A stretch of DNA of 64,000 nt from Delftia tsuruhatensis (GTDB taxonomy: Bacteria; Pseudomonadota; Gammaproteobacteria; Burkholderiales; Burkholderiaceae_C). The notes below the pieces were generated by a model, which ran no database searches, was not told the origin of the DNA, and saw nothing but the letters and a program-made list of their open reading frames with translations. Of this stretch, positions 28,771 to 36,575 are shown one piece after another. The DNA is taken from NCBI RefSeq assembly GCF_903815225.1, contig NZ_LR813084.1, positions 1,406,501 to 1,470,500 on the forward strand. Reading direction: 5' to 3'. Numbering within the stretch: the first letter of the stretch is position 1; each line of letters opens with the position of its first letter. The position numbers and the translations under genes were made by a program.

Positions 28771-29008
28771 GCTGGCGCCAGCGTGGGCGCAATTCCCCGT
28801 GCCGTCGACGGGATATGACAAAAAAATGACGATCCGATGAAGCTTTGACCGGTTTTGATCGATGCGAGATGTTGCGTATTGATGCGATGAGAAGTGGTTC
28901 TCACAGGGAATCGCGCAAAAAAGCAAATTTGGGAAAAAAATCGAAGATGCCAAGGCTGCGGCAGGCGAAGCCATAATTCCCTCTTTCATGCACCAGGCGG
29001 CAAATCAC

Positions 29009-29371
29009 ATGAGCTGGCTCCAACATATTCCCGTCGGTCTGCAGACCGTGGTCCTGCTGGCCATGAGCAACGTCTTCATGACCTTTGCATGGTATGGACA
29101 CCTGAAGAACCACGCCTCCTCGCCCTGGTACGTGGCAGCCCTTGCCAGCTGGGGGATCGCGCTGTTCGAGTACCTGCTGCAGGTGCCGGCCAATCGCATC
29201 GGTCACACGCAGTTCAGCGTGGCCCAGCTCAAGATCATCCAGGAGGTGATCACGCTGGCGGTGTTTGCGCCATTTGCCGTGCTCTACCTGAACCAGCCGC
29301 TCAAATGGGACTTCCTGTGGGCCGGCCTGTGCATGGTGGGTGCCGTGTATTTTATTTTTCGCGGAGGCTGA
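29009..29371 (+). CDS. DUF486 (DMT-like) membrane protein
   Basis: A 120-residue protein with four hydrophobic segments and the DUF486 signature S-N-V-F-M-T-F-A-W-Y-G-H-L-K (about residues 17-30) and I-G-H-T-Q-F-S-V-A-Q-L-K-I-I-Q-E at mid-length. The family looks like a four-TM drug/metabolite-type transporter unit; function unknown. I prefer the ATG at 29009, with AGGCGG upstream; the ATG at 28988 would add seven residues. CATAAT at 28972-28977 may be its -10 box. The 200 bp upstream of it are AT-richer than the surroundings. Confidence 0.8.
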   Translation: MSWLQHIPVGLQTVVLLAMSNVFMTFAWYGHLKNHASSPWYVAALASWGIALFEYLLQVPANRIGHTQFSVAQLKIIQEVITLAVFAPFAVLYLNQPLKWDFLWAGLCMVGAVYFIFRGG

Positions 29372-29514
29372 GCGGCCGGCGCGCCAGCGCGCAAAAACGC
29401 GCATTGGACTCAAGAGTACACTTCGCCCCGTTCAAGCCGGGAAGCCATGCCAAGCATCCGCAATGTGACGCAGTGAGTCGCCTGGTTCCCCACTTTTCCC
29501 GGTAAGGAGCATTC

Positions 29515-30162
29515 ATGCTGTTTGGCAAGTTATTGCCGCGCGAAGGCAATTTTTTCGAGATGTTCAACCAGCATGCCGATCGCATCGTCGAAGCCGCGCA
29601 TGCCTTCTCGCAGCTTGTCGCCAACTACAACGATTCCCATCTTCGCGAGAAGTACAACGAGGATGTGAACAACGCCGAACGTGCTGCCGACCGTGTGACG
29701 CACGAGGTCACCAAGGCGCTGCACAAGACCTTCATCACGCCGCTGGACCGCGAGCACATCCACTCGCTGATCAACACCATGGACGACGTGGCCGACCTGA
29801 TCCAGGACGCGGCCGAGACCATGGCGCTGTACGACGTGCGCCACATGACCGAGGAGATCACGCGCCTGACCGACCTGTGCGTGCGCTGCTGCGAGCGGCT
29901 GCGCGACGCGGTGAAGCTGCTGTCGCGCATCTCCGACCCTTCGGTGGTGGATGCGGCGATGAAGACCTGCGAGGAAATCGACCGCCTCGAATCGGATGCC
30001 GACCGCGTCATGCGCTCGGCCATGAGCAAGCTGTTCCGCGAGGAGCCCGATGTGCGCGAAGTCATCAAGCTCAAGGCCATCTACGAGCTGCTGGAGACGG
30101 TGACCGACCGCTGCGAGGACGTGGCCAACCTGATCGAGGGCATCGTCCTCGAGAATTCCTGA
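29515..30162 (+). CDS. DUF47 / PhoU-like phosphate transport regulator
   Basis: A 215-residue all-helical cytoplasmic protein of the TIGR00153/DUF47 family, related to PhoU. It starts F-G-K-L-L-P-R-E-G-N-F-F-E-M-F-N-Q-H, typical. These proteins are encoded before pit genes and are thought to control Pit or chaperone its activity. AAGGAG precedes the ATG. The pit gene begins 22 bp after the stop, so the two form an operon. Confidence 0.92.
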   Translation: MLFGKLLPREGNFFEMFNQHADRIVEAAHAFSQLVANYNDSHLREKYNEDVNNAERAADRVTHEVTKALHKTFITPLDREHIHSLINTMDDVADLIQDAAETMALYDVRHMTEEITRLTDLCVRCCERLRDAVKLLSRISDPSVVDAAMKTCEEIDRLESDADRVMRSAMSKLFREEPDVREVIKLKAIYELLETVTDRCEDVANLIEGIVLENS

Positions 30163-30184
30163 GCCCTCGCGGAGTCGTTTCGTT

Positions 30185-31195
30185 ATGGAAACCGTACAAG
30201 CGGCCCTGTGGGTCGTGATCCTGCTGGTGGTGCTGGCCTTGCTGTTCGACTTCATGAACGGCTTCCACGATGCGGCCAACTCGATCGCCACCGTGGTCTC
30301 CACGGGGGTGCTCAAGCCCACGCAGGCCGTGGCCTTCGCGGCCTTCTTCAACGTGGTGGCGGTCTTCGTCTTCCACCTGAGTGTGGCGGCCACCGTGGGC
30401 AAGGGCATCGTGCAGCCCGGCATCGTGGACACGCACGTGGTGTTCGGTGCCCTGGTGGGCGCCATCGCCTGGAACGTGATCACCTGGATCTATGGCATTC
30501 CCAGCAGCTCCTCGCATGCGCTGATCGGCGGTATCGTGGGTGCCGTGATGGCCAAGGCCGGCGCGGGCGCGCTGATCGCGGGCGGCATCTGGAAGACCGT
30601 GGCCTTCATCTTCGTCTCGCCGCTGCTGGGCTACCTGCTGGGCTCGCTGATGATGGTGCTGGTGGCCTGGGTCTGCCGGCGTGCCGCTCCCAACAAGGTG
30701 GACCGCTGGTTCCGCCGGCTGCAGCTGGTCTCTGCCGGTGCCTACAGCCTGGGCCATGGCGGCAATGATGCGCAAAAGACCATCGGCATCATCTGGCTGC
30801 TGCTGATCGCCACGGGCTATGCCAACGCCGGCGATGCCGAGCCGCCGATGTGGACCATCGTCAGCTGCTACCTGGCCATCGGACTGGGTACCATGTTCGG
30901 CGGCTGGCGCATCGTCAAGACCATGGGCCAGAAGATCACCAAGCTCAAGCCCGTAGGCGGTTTCTGCGCCGAAAGCGGCGGGGCGCTGACGCTGTTCTTC
31001 GCCACCTTCCTTGGCGTTCCGGTGTCGACCACCCACACCATCACCGGCGCCATCGTCGGTGTGGGCTCGACCCAGCGCGCCAGCGCCGTGCGCTGGGGCG
31101 TGGCCGGCAACATCGTCTGGGCCTGGGTGCTGACGATCCCGGCCAGCGCCTTCGTGGCATCCATCGCCTACTGGATCAGCCTGCAGCTGTATTGA
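30185..31195 (+). CDS. pit: Low-affinity inorganic phosphate transporter, Pit family
   Basis: A 336-residue inner-membrane transporter that takes up metal-phosphate complexes with protons. The duplicated PiT signature is clear: F-D-F-M-N-G-F-H-D-A-A-N-S-I-A-T near residues 20-35 and G-H-G-G-N-D-A-Q-K-T-I-G near 190-201. Size is that of the short bacterial Pit branch. GGAG lies 11 nt upstream. Followed by an intergenic repeat-like element. Confidence 0.93.
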   Translation: METVQAALWVVILLVVLALLFDFMNGFHDAANSIATVVSTGVLKPTQAVAFAAFFNVVAVFVFHLSVAATVGKGIVQPGIVDTHVVFGALVGAIAWNVITWIYGIPSSSSHALIGGIVGAVMAKAGAGALIAGGIWKTVAFIFVSPLLGYLLGSLMMVLVAWVCRRAAPNKVDRWFRRLQLVSAGAYSLGHGGNDAQKTIGIIWLLLIATGYANAGDAEPPMWTIVSCYLAIGLGTMFGGWRIVKTMGQKITKLKPVGGFCAESGGALTLFFATFLGVPVSTTHTITGAIVGVGSTQRASAVRWGVAGNIVWAWVLTIPASAFVASIAYWISLQLY

Positions 31196-31327
31196 CCCCC
31201 TGAGGCGCTGCACGCCTTCCCCCGAGGGGATGACACCCTCGGTGCGGGGCGGCGTGGCCGGCCCAGGCCCTTCCCCGGTGTCCCTGGCGCTGGCACCTGC
31301 TGAGGCCCGCTCCGTCCAGCGCGATCG
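31196..31327. repeat. Possible Comamonadaceae-type intergenic repeat
   Basis: GC-rich non-coding DNA beginning CCCCCTGAGGCGCTGCACGC directly at the pit stop, with short hairpins (CCCCCGAGGGG and CCGGCCCAGG/CCCTTCCCCGG-like). I recall closely similar strings between genes in Acidovorax and Delftia, so it may be a dispersed element; copy number cannot be checked from this window. Confidence 0.3.
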
Positions 31328-31828
31328 TCACTGGGAAATCTTGCGCGCCTCCTCGACCTGGTACTCGAAGTAGTGCTGGAAGCTGTAGGCGATGCTGGCC
31401 ATGAGCACGGCCGCGCCCAGCATCAGGGACAGCGCGATGGCGAAGATGGTCGGCCAGCCGGTGCGTCCCGCCGGTGCCTGCAGGTCGGCGCCGGGGTTGT
31501 GGCGCCGGTTCCAGGCCTCGGTGTCGGTCAGGCCGTAGAGGATGGCGCGCAGCGCGCAGCCTGCGATAGTGAAGCCCAGCAGTGGAATCAGCAACCAGCT
31601 GAGCTGGTCGTCCTGGCCCAGTTGCTGCACGCGTTCGATGCCGTACACGCCCAGGGCGGTGGGGATGGGCAGCAGCCAGCCCAGCCAGTCTCCCAGCCCG
31701 TGCAGGTAGAAGCGGTGCAGGCCCAGCGGGCCGCCGATGAAGGCCAGCCATGCGGCCAGGGTCTTGTTCTTGTGGCGCGGCACCGGCGCAGGCGCGGTGT
31801 CGTTCAGGGGCATGCCGGGTCGGTTCAT
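31328..31828 (-). CDS. TM2-domain membrane protein
   Basis: A 166-residue protein. Residues about 24-70 form a TM2 unit: K-N-K-T-L-A-A-W-L-A-F-I-G-G-P-L-G-L-H-R-F-Y-L with the family's G-x-H-R-F-Y turn. Two more hydrophobic segments follow (about 75-100 and 128-152). Function unknown. On the minus strand AATAAT ends 6 nt before the ATG at 31828 with no Shine-Dalgarno sequence, again the leaderless pattern. It lies 7 bp downstream of the GNAT gene stop on the same strand. Confidence 0.78.
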   Translation of the reverse strand: MNRPGMPLNDTAPAPVPRHKNKTLAAWLAFIGGPLGLHRFYLHGLGDWLGWLLPIPTALGVYGIERVQQLGQDDQLSWLLIPLLGFTIAGCALRAILYGLTDTEAWNRRHNPGADLQAPAGRTGWPTIFAIALSLMLGAAVLMASIAYSFQHYFEYQVEEARKISQ

Positions 31829-31834
31829 GTGCCC

Positions 31835-31840
31835 ATTATT
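31835..31840 (-). promoter_or_regulatory. -10-like hexamer before the TM2-protein gene
   Basis: On the minus strand AATAAT ends 6 nt before the ATG at 31828; it overlaps the end of the GNAT gene. Candidate leaderless-transcript promoter element. Confidence 0.35.
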
Positions 31841-32360
31841 CGGGCGAACTGCGGTCGCCGTCTCCCAGGGTCTTCTCCATGAGTACGATGTCCAGCCAGC
31901 GGCCGAACTTCCAGCCCATGGAGCGCAGCGTGCCGGCAGGACTGAAGCCCGCGGCGCGGTGCACACCGACGGAGCCGGCATTGGCCGAATCGCCGATCAC
32001 TGCCAGCAGCTTGCGCACGCCTGCGGCCTCGCAATCGCGCGACAGCGCGTCCAGCAGCAGGCGGCCCACGCCCTGGCCACGGGCCGCCTCATTCACATAG
32101 ATGGAGTCTTCGGCCGAGAAACGGTAGGCCGGGCGGGGCTTGAACCAGTTGGCGTAGGCAAAGCCCAGTACCAGGCCCTGCGCGTCCACGGCCACCAGGT
32201 AGGGCAGGCCCTTGGCCAGCACATCGGCGCGGCGCGCGGCCATGTCGGATTCGGAAGGGGGATCGGTCTCGAAGGTGCCCGTGCCATGCAGCACATGGTG
32301 GCGGTAGATGGCGGTGATGGCGGCGAGATCGCCGTCCTGGCTGGGTCGGATGCTAGGCAT
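31836..32360 (-). CDS. GNAT N-acetyltransferase (phosphinothricin/methionine-sulfoximine type)
   Basis: A 174-residue acetyltransferase. It starts I-R-P-S-Q-D-G-D-L-A-A-I-T-A-I-Y-R-H-H-V and has F-E-T-D-P-P-S and the acetyl-CoA loop A-R-G-Q-G-V-G-R-L-L-L at about 93-103, the pattern of the PAT/MnaT subfamily that N-acetylates phosphinothricin, Met-sulfoximine or similar amino acids. The physiological substrate is not readable. Its start codon lies in the rpsP promoter region, which reads away on the other strand. Confidence 0.87.
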   Translation of the reverse strand: MPSIRPSQDGDLAAITAIYRHHVLHGTGTFETDPPSESDMAARRADVLAKGLPYLVAVDAQGLVLGFAYANWFKPRPAYRFSAEDSIYVNEAARGQGVGRLLLDALSRDCEAAGVRKLLAVIGDSANAGSVGVHRAAGFSPAGTLRSMGWKFGRWLDIVLMEKTLGDGDRSSPE

Positions 32361-32382
32361 GGGAGAAGAAGTTCGATATAAT
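32354..32382 (+). promoter_or_regulatory. rpsP operon promoter
   Basis: TAGGCA (32354-32359), a 17-nt spacer and a perfect TATAAT (32377-32382). Transcription would start near 32389, giving a leader of about 115 nt before rpsP. The -35 overlaps the start of the divergent GNAT gene. Confidence 0.65.
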
Positions 32383-32504
32383 GATCGGCTTTACGGCGTG
32401 TCGCTGGCCGGGTGGCCATGTCGCGTGTCTCAACGCCGCAAAACTGTGCAGCCGTTCATTGTCTAGCTAATGCATGGTGGCTGCGCCCACCCGAAGGATA
32501 AATC

Positions 32505-32756
32505 ATGGTCGTCATTCGACTCTCCCGCGGCGGTTCCAAGGCCCGTCCGTTCTACAACATCGTTGCCGCCGACAAGCGTGTTCGCCGCGATGGCTCGTTC
32601 ATCGAGCGCCTGGGCTTCTACAACCCCAACGCCCGTGGCGGCGAAGAGGGTCTGCGCGTCGCTCTGGACCGCGTCAACTACTGGAAGAGCGTTGGTGCGC
32701 AGACTTCCGAGACTGCCGATCGCCTGATCAGCCAGGCCACCAAGAAGGCTGCCTGA
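32505..32756 (+). CDS. rpsP: 30S ribosomal protein S16
   Basis: An 83-residue basic protein with the S16 start [17 protein letters not shown] and the [10 protein letters not shown] turn. AAGGA lies 8 nt before the ATG. First gene of rpsP-rimM-trmD; an intrinsic terminator/attenuator follows 20 bp after the stop. Confidence 0.97.
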   Translation: MVVIRLSRGGSKARPFYNIVAADKRVRRDGSFIERLGFYNPNARGGEEGLRVALDRVNYWKSVGAQTSETADRLISQATKKAA

Positions 32757-32775
32757 TCCGCATCCCCTCTTGAAA

Positions 32776-32817
32776 GCGGGTTCCGTTGGCTTGTCTGACG
32801 GGGCCCGTTTTTGTTTT
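32776..32817 (+). terminator. Attenuator/terminator between rpsP and rimM
   Basis: GCGGGTTCCGT (32776-32786) pairs with ACGGGGCCCGT (32798-32808) over 11 bp including three G-T pairs, with an 11-nt loop, followed by TTTTGTTTT (32809-32817). It is a good intrinsic terminator inside the operon and would lower rimM and trmD relative to rpsP. Confidence 0.7.
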
Positions 32818-32849
32818 CACCTTCCCTTATCGACCGTCCACCGACTGCC

Positions 32850-33419
32850 ATGAGCCACATGCCCGAACTCGAAGCCAGCGTCCTGCCTGCCGATGCCGTG
32901 GAGGTCGGCCGCATCGCCGAAGCCTGGGGCATCAAGGGCTGGTTCAAGGTGGCCGCCTTCAGCTCCGACCCCGAGGCCTTGTTCACCGCCAGGCAGTGGT
33001 ACCTGCAGCCCGCCGAGAAAGGCGCGCGGCAGTTTTCGGGAACCTTGCTGCTGCCGGTCAAGCAGGCGCGTGTGCATTCCGACTCGGTGGTCGCCACGTC
33101 GCCTTCCGTCCTCGACCGCAATGCGGCCGAGGCGCTGCGCGGTGCGCGCATCTTCGTGGCGCGCAGCGACTTTCCGCAGCCCGAGGACGGTGAGTACTAC
33201 TGGGTCGACCTGATGGGCCTGTCTGTGGTCAATCGTGAAGGCGTGGCTCTGGGCATCGTGCGCGATCTGCTGTCCACGGGGCCGCAGACCGTGCTTGTGC
33301 TGGCCTATGAAGAGGATGGCAAGGAGCGCGAGCGCATGATTCCCTTTGTCGACGCCTATGTGGACAAGGTGGATCTGCCGGGCAAGACCATTGTCGCGGA
33401 CTGGCAACCCGACTACTGA
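32850..33419 (+). CDS. rimM: Ribosome maturation factor RimM
   Basis: A 189-residue 30S assembly factor that binds S19. N-terminal beta-barrel with V-E-V-G-R-I-A-E-A-W-G-I-K-G-W-F-K-V (about residues 14-31) and C-terminal PRC-like barrel with Y-Y-W-V-D-L-M-G-L-S-V. ATG 32850 is used; an upstream Met frame at 32811 overlaps the attenuator. Ends 12 bp before trmD. Confidence 0.95.
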   Translation: MSHMPELEASVLPADAVEVGRIAEAWGIKGWFKVAAFSSDPEALFTARQWYLQPAEKGARQFSGTLLLPVKQARVHSDSVVATSPSVLDRNAAEALRGARIFVARSDFPQPEDGEYYWVDLMGLSVVNREGVALGIVRDLLSTGPQTVLVLAYEEDGKERERMIPFVDAYVDKVDLPGKTIVADWQPDY

Positions 33420-33431
33420 CCTCCGATCGCC

Positions 33432-34202
33432 ATGCGCTTCGACATCATCACGCTGTTTCCCGAGCTGTTCGCGCCCTTTCTTGAAAGCGGCGTGACCCGT
33501 CGTGCCTATGCATCAGGCCAGGTCGGCGTGCATCTGTGGAACCCGCGCGACCACGCCCAGGGCAATTACCGGCGCGTGGATGACAGGCCCTTTGGCGGAG
33601 GCCCGGGCATGGTGATGATGGCCGAGCCTTTGCTGCGCTGCCTGGAGACGGCGCAGCAGGCGCGCCGTGACGCGGGTGAGGCCGGGTCGGCTCCCGTGGT
33701 GCTGTTTTCACCCATCGGCACCACGCTGCGCCACGGTGTCGTTGCCGACTGGGCGCAGGGGCCGGGCGCCATCCTGCTGTGCGGGCGCTACGAGGGCCTG
33801 GACCAGCGTTTCATCGATGCCCATGTGACCCATCAGTTGAGCCTGGGGGACTTCGTGCTCTCCGGTGGCGAGATCGCGGCCATGGCCCTGCTCGATGCGG
33901 TGGCGCGGTTGCAGCCGGGAGTGCTCAACGACGAGGGCAGCTTCCAGCAGGACAGCTTCAATCCCGCGCTGGACGGCCTGCTCGACTGCCCGCACTACAC
34001 GCGTCCCGAAGTCTGGGAAGGGCGCGAGGTGCCCGCGGCGCTGTTGTCCGGGCACCACGCCCAGATCGAGCGCTGGCGCCGCGACCAGCGCCTGGCCATC
34101 ACCGCCAGGCACCGCCCGGAGCTGATCGAGCAGGCGCGTGCCCAGGGTCTGCTCAACGCCAAGGACGAGGGGTTTTTGGCAAAAAACGCCTGCGGGCTAT
34201 AA
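33432..34202 (+). CDS. trmD: tRNA (guanine-N1)-methyltransferase TrmD
   Basis: A 256-residue SPOUT-class enzyme that makes m1G37 in tRNAs and prevents frameshifting. [12 protein letters not shown] start; [10 protein letters not shown]; the trefoil-knot SAM site [11 protein letters not shown] and [12 protein letters not shown]. Its stop codon TAA is part of the rplS -10 box. Confidence 0.97.
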   Translation: MRFDIITLFPELFAPFLESGVTRRAYASGQVGVHLWNPRDHAQGNYRRVDDRPFGGGPGMVMMAEPLLRCLETAQQARRDAGEAGSAPVVLFSPIGTTLRHGVVADWAQGPGAILLCGRYEGLDQRFIDAHVTHQLSLGDFVLSGGEIAAMALLDAVARLQPGVLNDEGSFQQDSFNPALDGLLDCPHYTRPEVWEGREVPAALLSGHHAQIERWRRDQRLAITARHRPELIEQARAQGLLNAKDEGFLAKNACGL

Positions 34203-34203
34203 T
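34176..34203 (+). promoter_or_regulatory. rplS promoter inside the end of trmD
   Basis: TTGGCA (34176-34181), a 16-nt spacer and a perfect TATAAT (34198-34203), which contains the trmD stop codon (34200-34202). Transcription would start near 34210, about 100 nt before rplS, where GCCGGA/TCCGGC (34204-34209, 34225-34230) can form a small hairpin. Confidence 0.7.
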
Positions 34204-34312
34204 GCCGGATTCTTCGATCCTCTATCCGGCCGCTGCTGTGCCTTAAAGCAGCCATGGCGCCAATCCCGGTGCTTGCCAATCCTGGCGCGGACAAGATCGA
34301 TGGGATTTGACC

Positions 34313-34693
34313 ATGAACCTGATCCAGACCCTCGAGCAAGAGGAAATCGCCCGTCTGAACAAGACCATCCCCCAGTTCGCCCCTGGTGACACCGTCATCG
34401 TGAGCGTGAACGTGGTTGAAGGCAGCCGCAAGCGCGTGCAGGCCTACGAAGGCGTGGTGATCGCCAAGCGCAACCGCGGCCTGAACAGCGGCTTCACCGT
34501 GCGCAAGATCTCCAGCGGCGAAGGCGTGGAGCGTACGTTCCAGACCTACTCTCCCCTGATCGCCGGCATCGAAGTCAAGCGCCGCGGCGATGTGCGTCGT
34601 GCCAAGCTGTACTACCTGCGCGAGCGCAGCGGCAAGTCGGCCCGCATCAAGGAAAAGCTGCCGTCGCGCGTCAAGGTTTCTGCCGAAGCCTGA
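34313..34693 (+). CDS. rplS: 50S ribosomal protein L19
   Basis: A 126-residue large-subunit protein ([14 protein letters not shown] start; [35 protein letters not shown]). ATG 34313. Last gene of the operon, with its own promoter and a strong terminator after it. Confidence 0.97.
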   Translation: MNLIQTLEQEEIARLNKTIPQFAPGDTVIVSVNVVEGSRKRVQAYEGVVIAKRNRGLNSGFTVRKISSGEGVERTFQTYSPLIAGIEVKRRGDVRRAKLYYLRERSGKSARIKEKLPSRVKVSAEA

Positions 34694-34712
34694 GCACCTG
34701 CGCCACAGCCGG

Positions 34713-34745
34713 AAAGCCGCTACAGTCGCCTGTAGCGGCTTTTTT
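34713..34745 (+). terminator. rplS intrinsic terminator
   Basis: AAAGCCGCTACAG (34713-34725) and CTGTAGCGGCTTT form a stem of 13 bp around a TCGC loop, followed by more T's to 34745. One of the clearest terminators in the window. Confidence 0.9.
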
Positions 34746-34779
34746 GTTGCCTAGCCGGCTCCACACTCCCTCATCCCTC

Positions 34780-35508
34780 GTGTCCTCTTTGCCCCCTATC
34801 GACAATCCCGAGCCCACTGGCGGCCCCAGGCCCGTGGCCATGCCGTCGATCGCCGATCCACGCCAGGCCCCTTTGGTTGGCATCGACAGCCATCTGCCGG
34901 CGGTCCCTGCCGAGGTCCGCACGCCCGAGGCCCTGCGCAGGCGCTTCGCGCTTCCGCCGCAGTGGGCCCCCGAGGTGGTGCGCGAGAAACGCTTCAGCGA
35001 TCGCCAGCCCGCCGATGCGGCCGTGCTCGTGCCCATCGTGCTGCGCGACGAGCCGACGGTGCTGCTGACCGAGCGCACGGCCCACCTGTCCACGCACTCC
35101 GGCCAGGTGGCCTTTCCCGGCGGCAAGCGCGACCCCGAGGACGGTTCGGCCCAGGCCACGGCCTTGCGGGAGGCGCAGGAGGAGGTCGGGCTGGCGGCCG
35201 GCGATGTGGAGGTGCTGGGCACGCTGCCGATCTACATCACGGGCACGGCCTTCCTGATCACGCCGGTGGTGGCGCTGGTCGATCCGCGGGCGCGGCTGCA
35301 ACCCAATCCCTACGAGGTGGCGGACGTGTTCGAGGTGCCTCTGGCCTTCCTGCTCGACCCCGCCAACCACGAACGCCATGCCATGGTCTGGAACGGCGTG
35401 CCGCGCGAGTGGTTCGCCATGCCCTACCAGGATGGGGACCGCCAGCGCTACATCTGGGGCGCGACGGCGGGCATGCTGCGCAATCTTTACCGATTCCTGT
35501 CGGCCTGA
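34780..35508 (+). CDS. CoA-pyrophosphatase-type Nudix hydrolase
   Basis: A 242-residue hydrolase (222 if the ATG at 34840 is used; neither start has a good ribosome site). It has the UPF0035-type signature L-L-T-E-R-T-A-H-L-S-T-H-S-G-Q-V-A-F-P-G-G-K that precedes the Nudix box in coenzyme A pyrophosphatases (NudL/PCD1), and the catalytic R-E-A-Q-E-E-V-G-L at about residues 141-149. It would split CoA, dephospho-CoA or acyl-CoA into 4'-phosphopantetheine derivatives and ADP. The N-terminal 40 residues are Pro-rich and may be disordered. Confidence 0.85.
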   Translation: MSSLPPIDNPEPTGGPRPVAMPSIADPRQAPLVGIDSHLPAVPAEVRTPEALRRRFALPPQWAPEVVREKRFSDRQPADAAVLVPIVLRDEPTVLLTERTAHLSTHSGQVAFPGGKRDPEDGSAQATALREAQEEVGLAAGDVEVLGTLPIYITGTAFLITPVVALVDPRARLQPNPYEVADVFEVPLAFLLDPANHERHAMVWNGVPREWFAMPYQDGDRQRYIWGATAGMLRNLYRFLSA

Positions 35509-35564
35509 GCCCCGGATCGGGTGGCGTGCCATCCAGTGGTCACGGGTTGGGATGGCTGGCCCAG

Positions 35565-35570
35565 TATGAT
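35565..35570 (+). promoter_or_regulatory. -10-like hexamer before the CobD-like gene
   Basis: TATGAT ends 6 nt before the ATG at 35577, with no Shine-Dalgarno sequence between them. Candidate leaderless-transcript promoter. Confidence 0.4.
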
Positions 35571-35576
35571 GGCCGG

Positions 35577-36566
35577 ATGAGTTTCTTTGCCATTTTGATC
35601 GCCCTGCTGATCGAGCAGGCGCGACCCCTGGCTCCCGCCAATCTCGTGCATGCCGGTTATCGTGCCTGGACGGTATCGGTGCGGCGCAACTTCGATGCCG
35701 GCCAGGCGCACCACGGTTGGCTGGCCTGGACCGTTGCAGTGGCGCTGCCCTGCGTGCTGGTGATGGGTATCTACCTGCTGCTGCTGTGGGGGGTGGGCTG
35801 GCCTCTGGCCATGGTCTGGAATGTGGCCGTGCTCTACGTGACGCTGGGCTTTCGCCAGTTCAGCCACCATTTCACCCGGATCCGCGACGCGCTGGATGCC
35901 GGTGACGAATATGCCGCACGCGAGGCCCTGGCGCACTGGCAGCAGGTCGATGCCAGCGAGGTGCCGCGCAGCGAGGTGGTGCGCCATGTGATCGAGTACT
36001 CGGTGCTGGCTGCGCACCGCCATGTGTTCGGCGTGCTGTTCTGGTTCTCGGCGCTGGCGGCGCTGGGGCTGGGTCCGCTGGGTGCCGTGTTCTATCGCAT
36101 GACCGAGCATTTGTCGCGCTCCTGGTCGCGCAAGGGGCTGGTGGGCGGTTCCCAGGTCAGCCCCCAGCTCCAGCATGCGGCGCGCCAGGCCTGGACCGTG
36201 ATCGACTGGCTGCCTGCCCGATTGACCGCGCTGTCGTTCGCCGTGGTCGGCAGCTTCGAAGAGGCCATCGAGGGGTGGCGCTTCCATGCCCAGCGCTTTC
36301 CCAACGACAACGACGGCGTCATCCTGGCCGCGACGTCGGGCGCCATCAACGTGCGCCTGGGTGGCGAGGCGCTCAAGCGCCGCGAGGGCATCTCGGTGAC
36401 GCGCGACGATGGCGAGGAGATCGACCTGGATGTGGACAGCGAGGCCACGCCGGGCCGCGAGCCCGAGATCGGCCACCTGCGCAGCGTCGTCGGCTTGGTC
36501 TGGCGCTCGGTCGTGGTCTGGCTGCTGCTGCTGGCTCTGCTGTCGCTGGCACGCCTGCTGGGCTGA
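35577..36566 (+). CDS. CobD/CbiB (AmpE-like) family membrane protein
   Basis: A 329-residue inner-membrane protein with about five hydrophobic segments: near residues 2-12, 48-78, 140-160 and at the C-terminus. It contains A-L-L-I-E-Q-A-R-P-L near the start, D-A-L-D-A-G-D-E-Y-A-A-R, and P-A-R-L-T-A-L-S-F-A-V-V-G-S-F, which resembles the P-A-R-L-T motif of CbiB adenosylcobinamide synthases. No other cobalamin genes are near, and related betaproteobacterial proteins are usually called only CobD/CbiB-family, so cobalamin synthesis is doubtful. TATGAT ends 6 nt before the ATG. Confidence 0.78.
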   Translation: MSFFAILIALLIEQARPLAPANLVHAGYRAWTVSVRRNFDAGQAHHGWLAWTVAVALPCVLVMGIYLLLLWGVGWPLAMVWNVAVLYVTLGFRQFSHHFTRIRDALDAGDEYAAREALAHWQQVDASEVPRSEVVRHVIEYSVLAAHRHVFGVLFWFSALAALGLGPLGAVFYRMTEHLSRSWSRKGLVGGSQVSPQLQHAARQAWTVIDWLPARLTALSFAVVGSFEEAIEGWRFHAQRFPNDNDGVILAATSGAINVRLGGEALKRREGISVTRDDGEEIDLDVDSEATPGREPEIGHLRSVVGLVWRSVVVWLLLLALLSLARLLG

Positions 36567-36575
36567 GCAGCCCGG

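Noticed and set aside
34744..34780. Longer Nudix protein starting at TTG 34744
   Set aside because: This start lies within the T-tract of the rplS terminator, so it would not be on a normal transcript.
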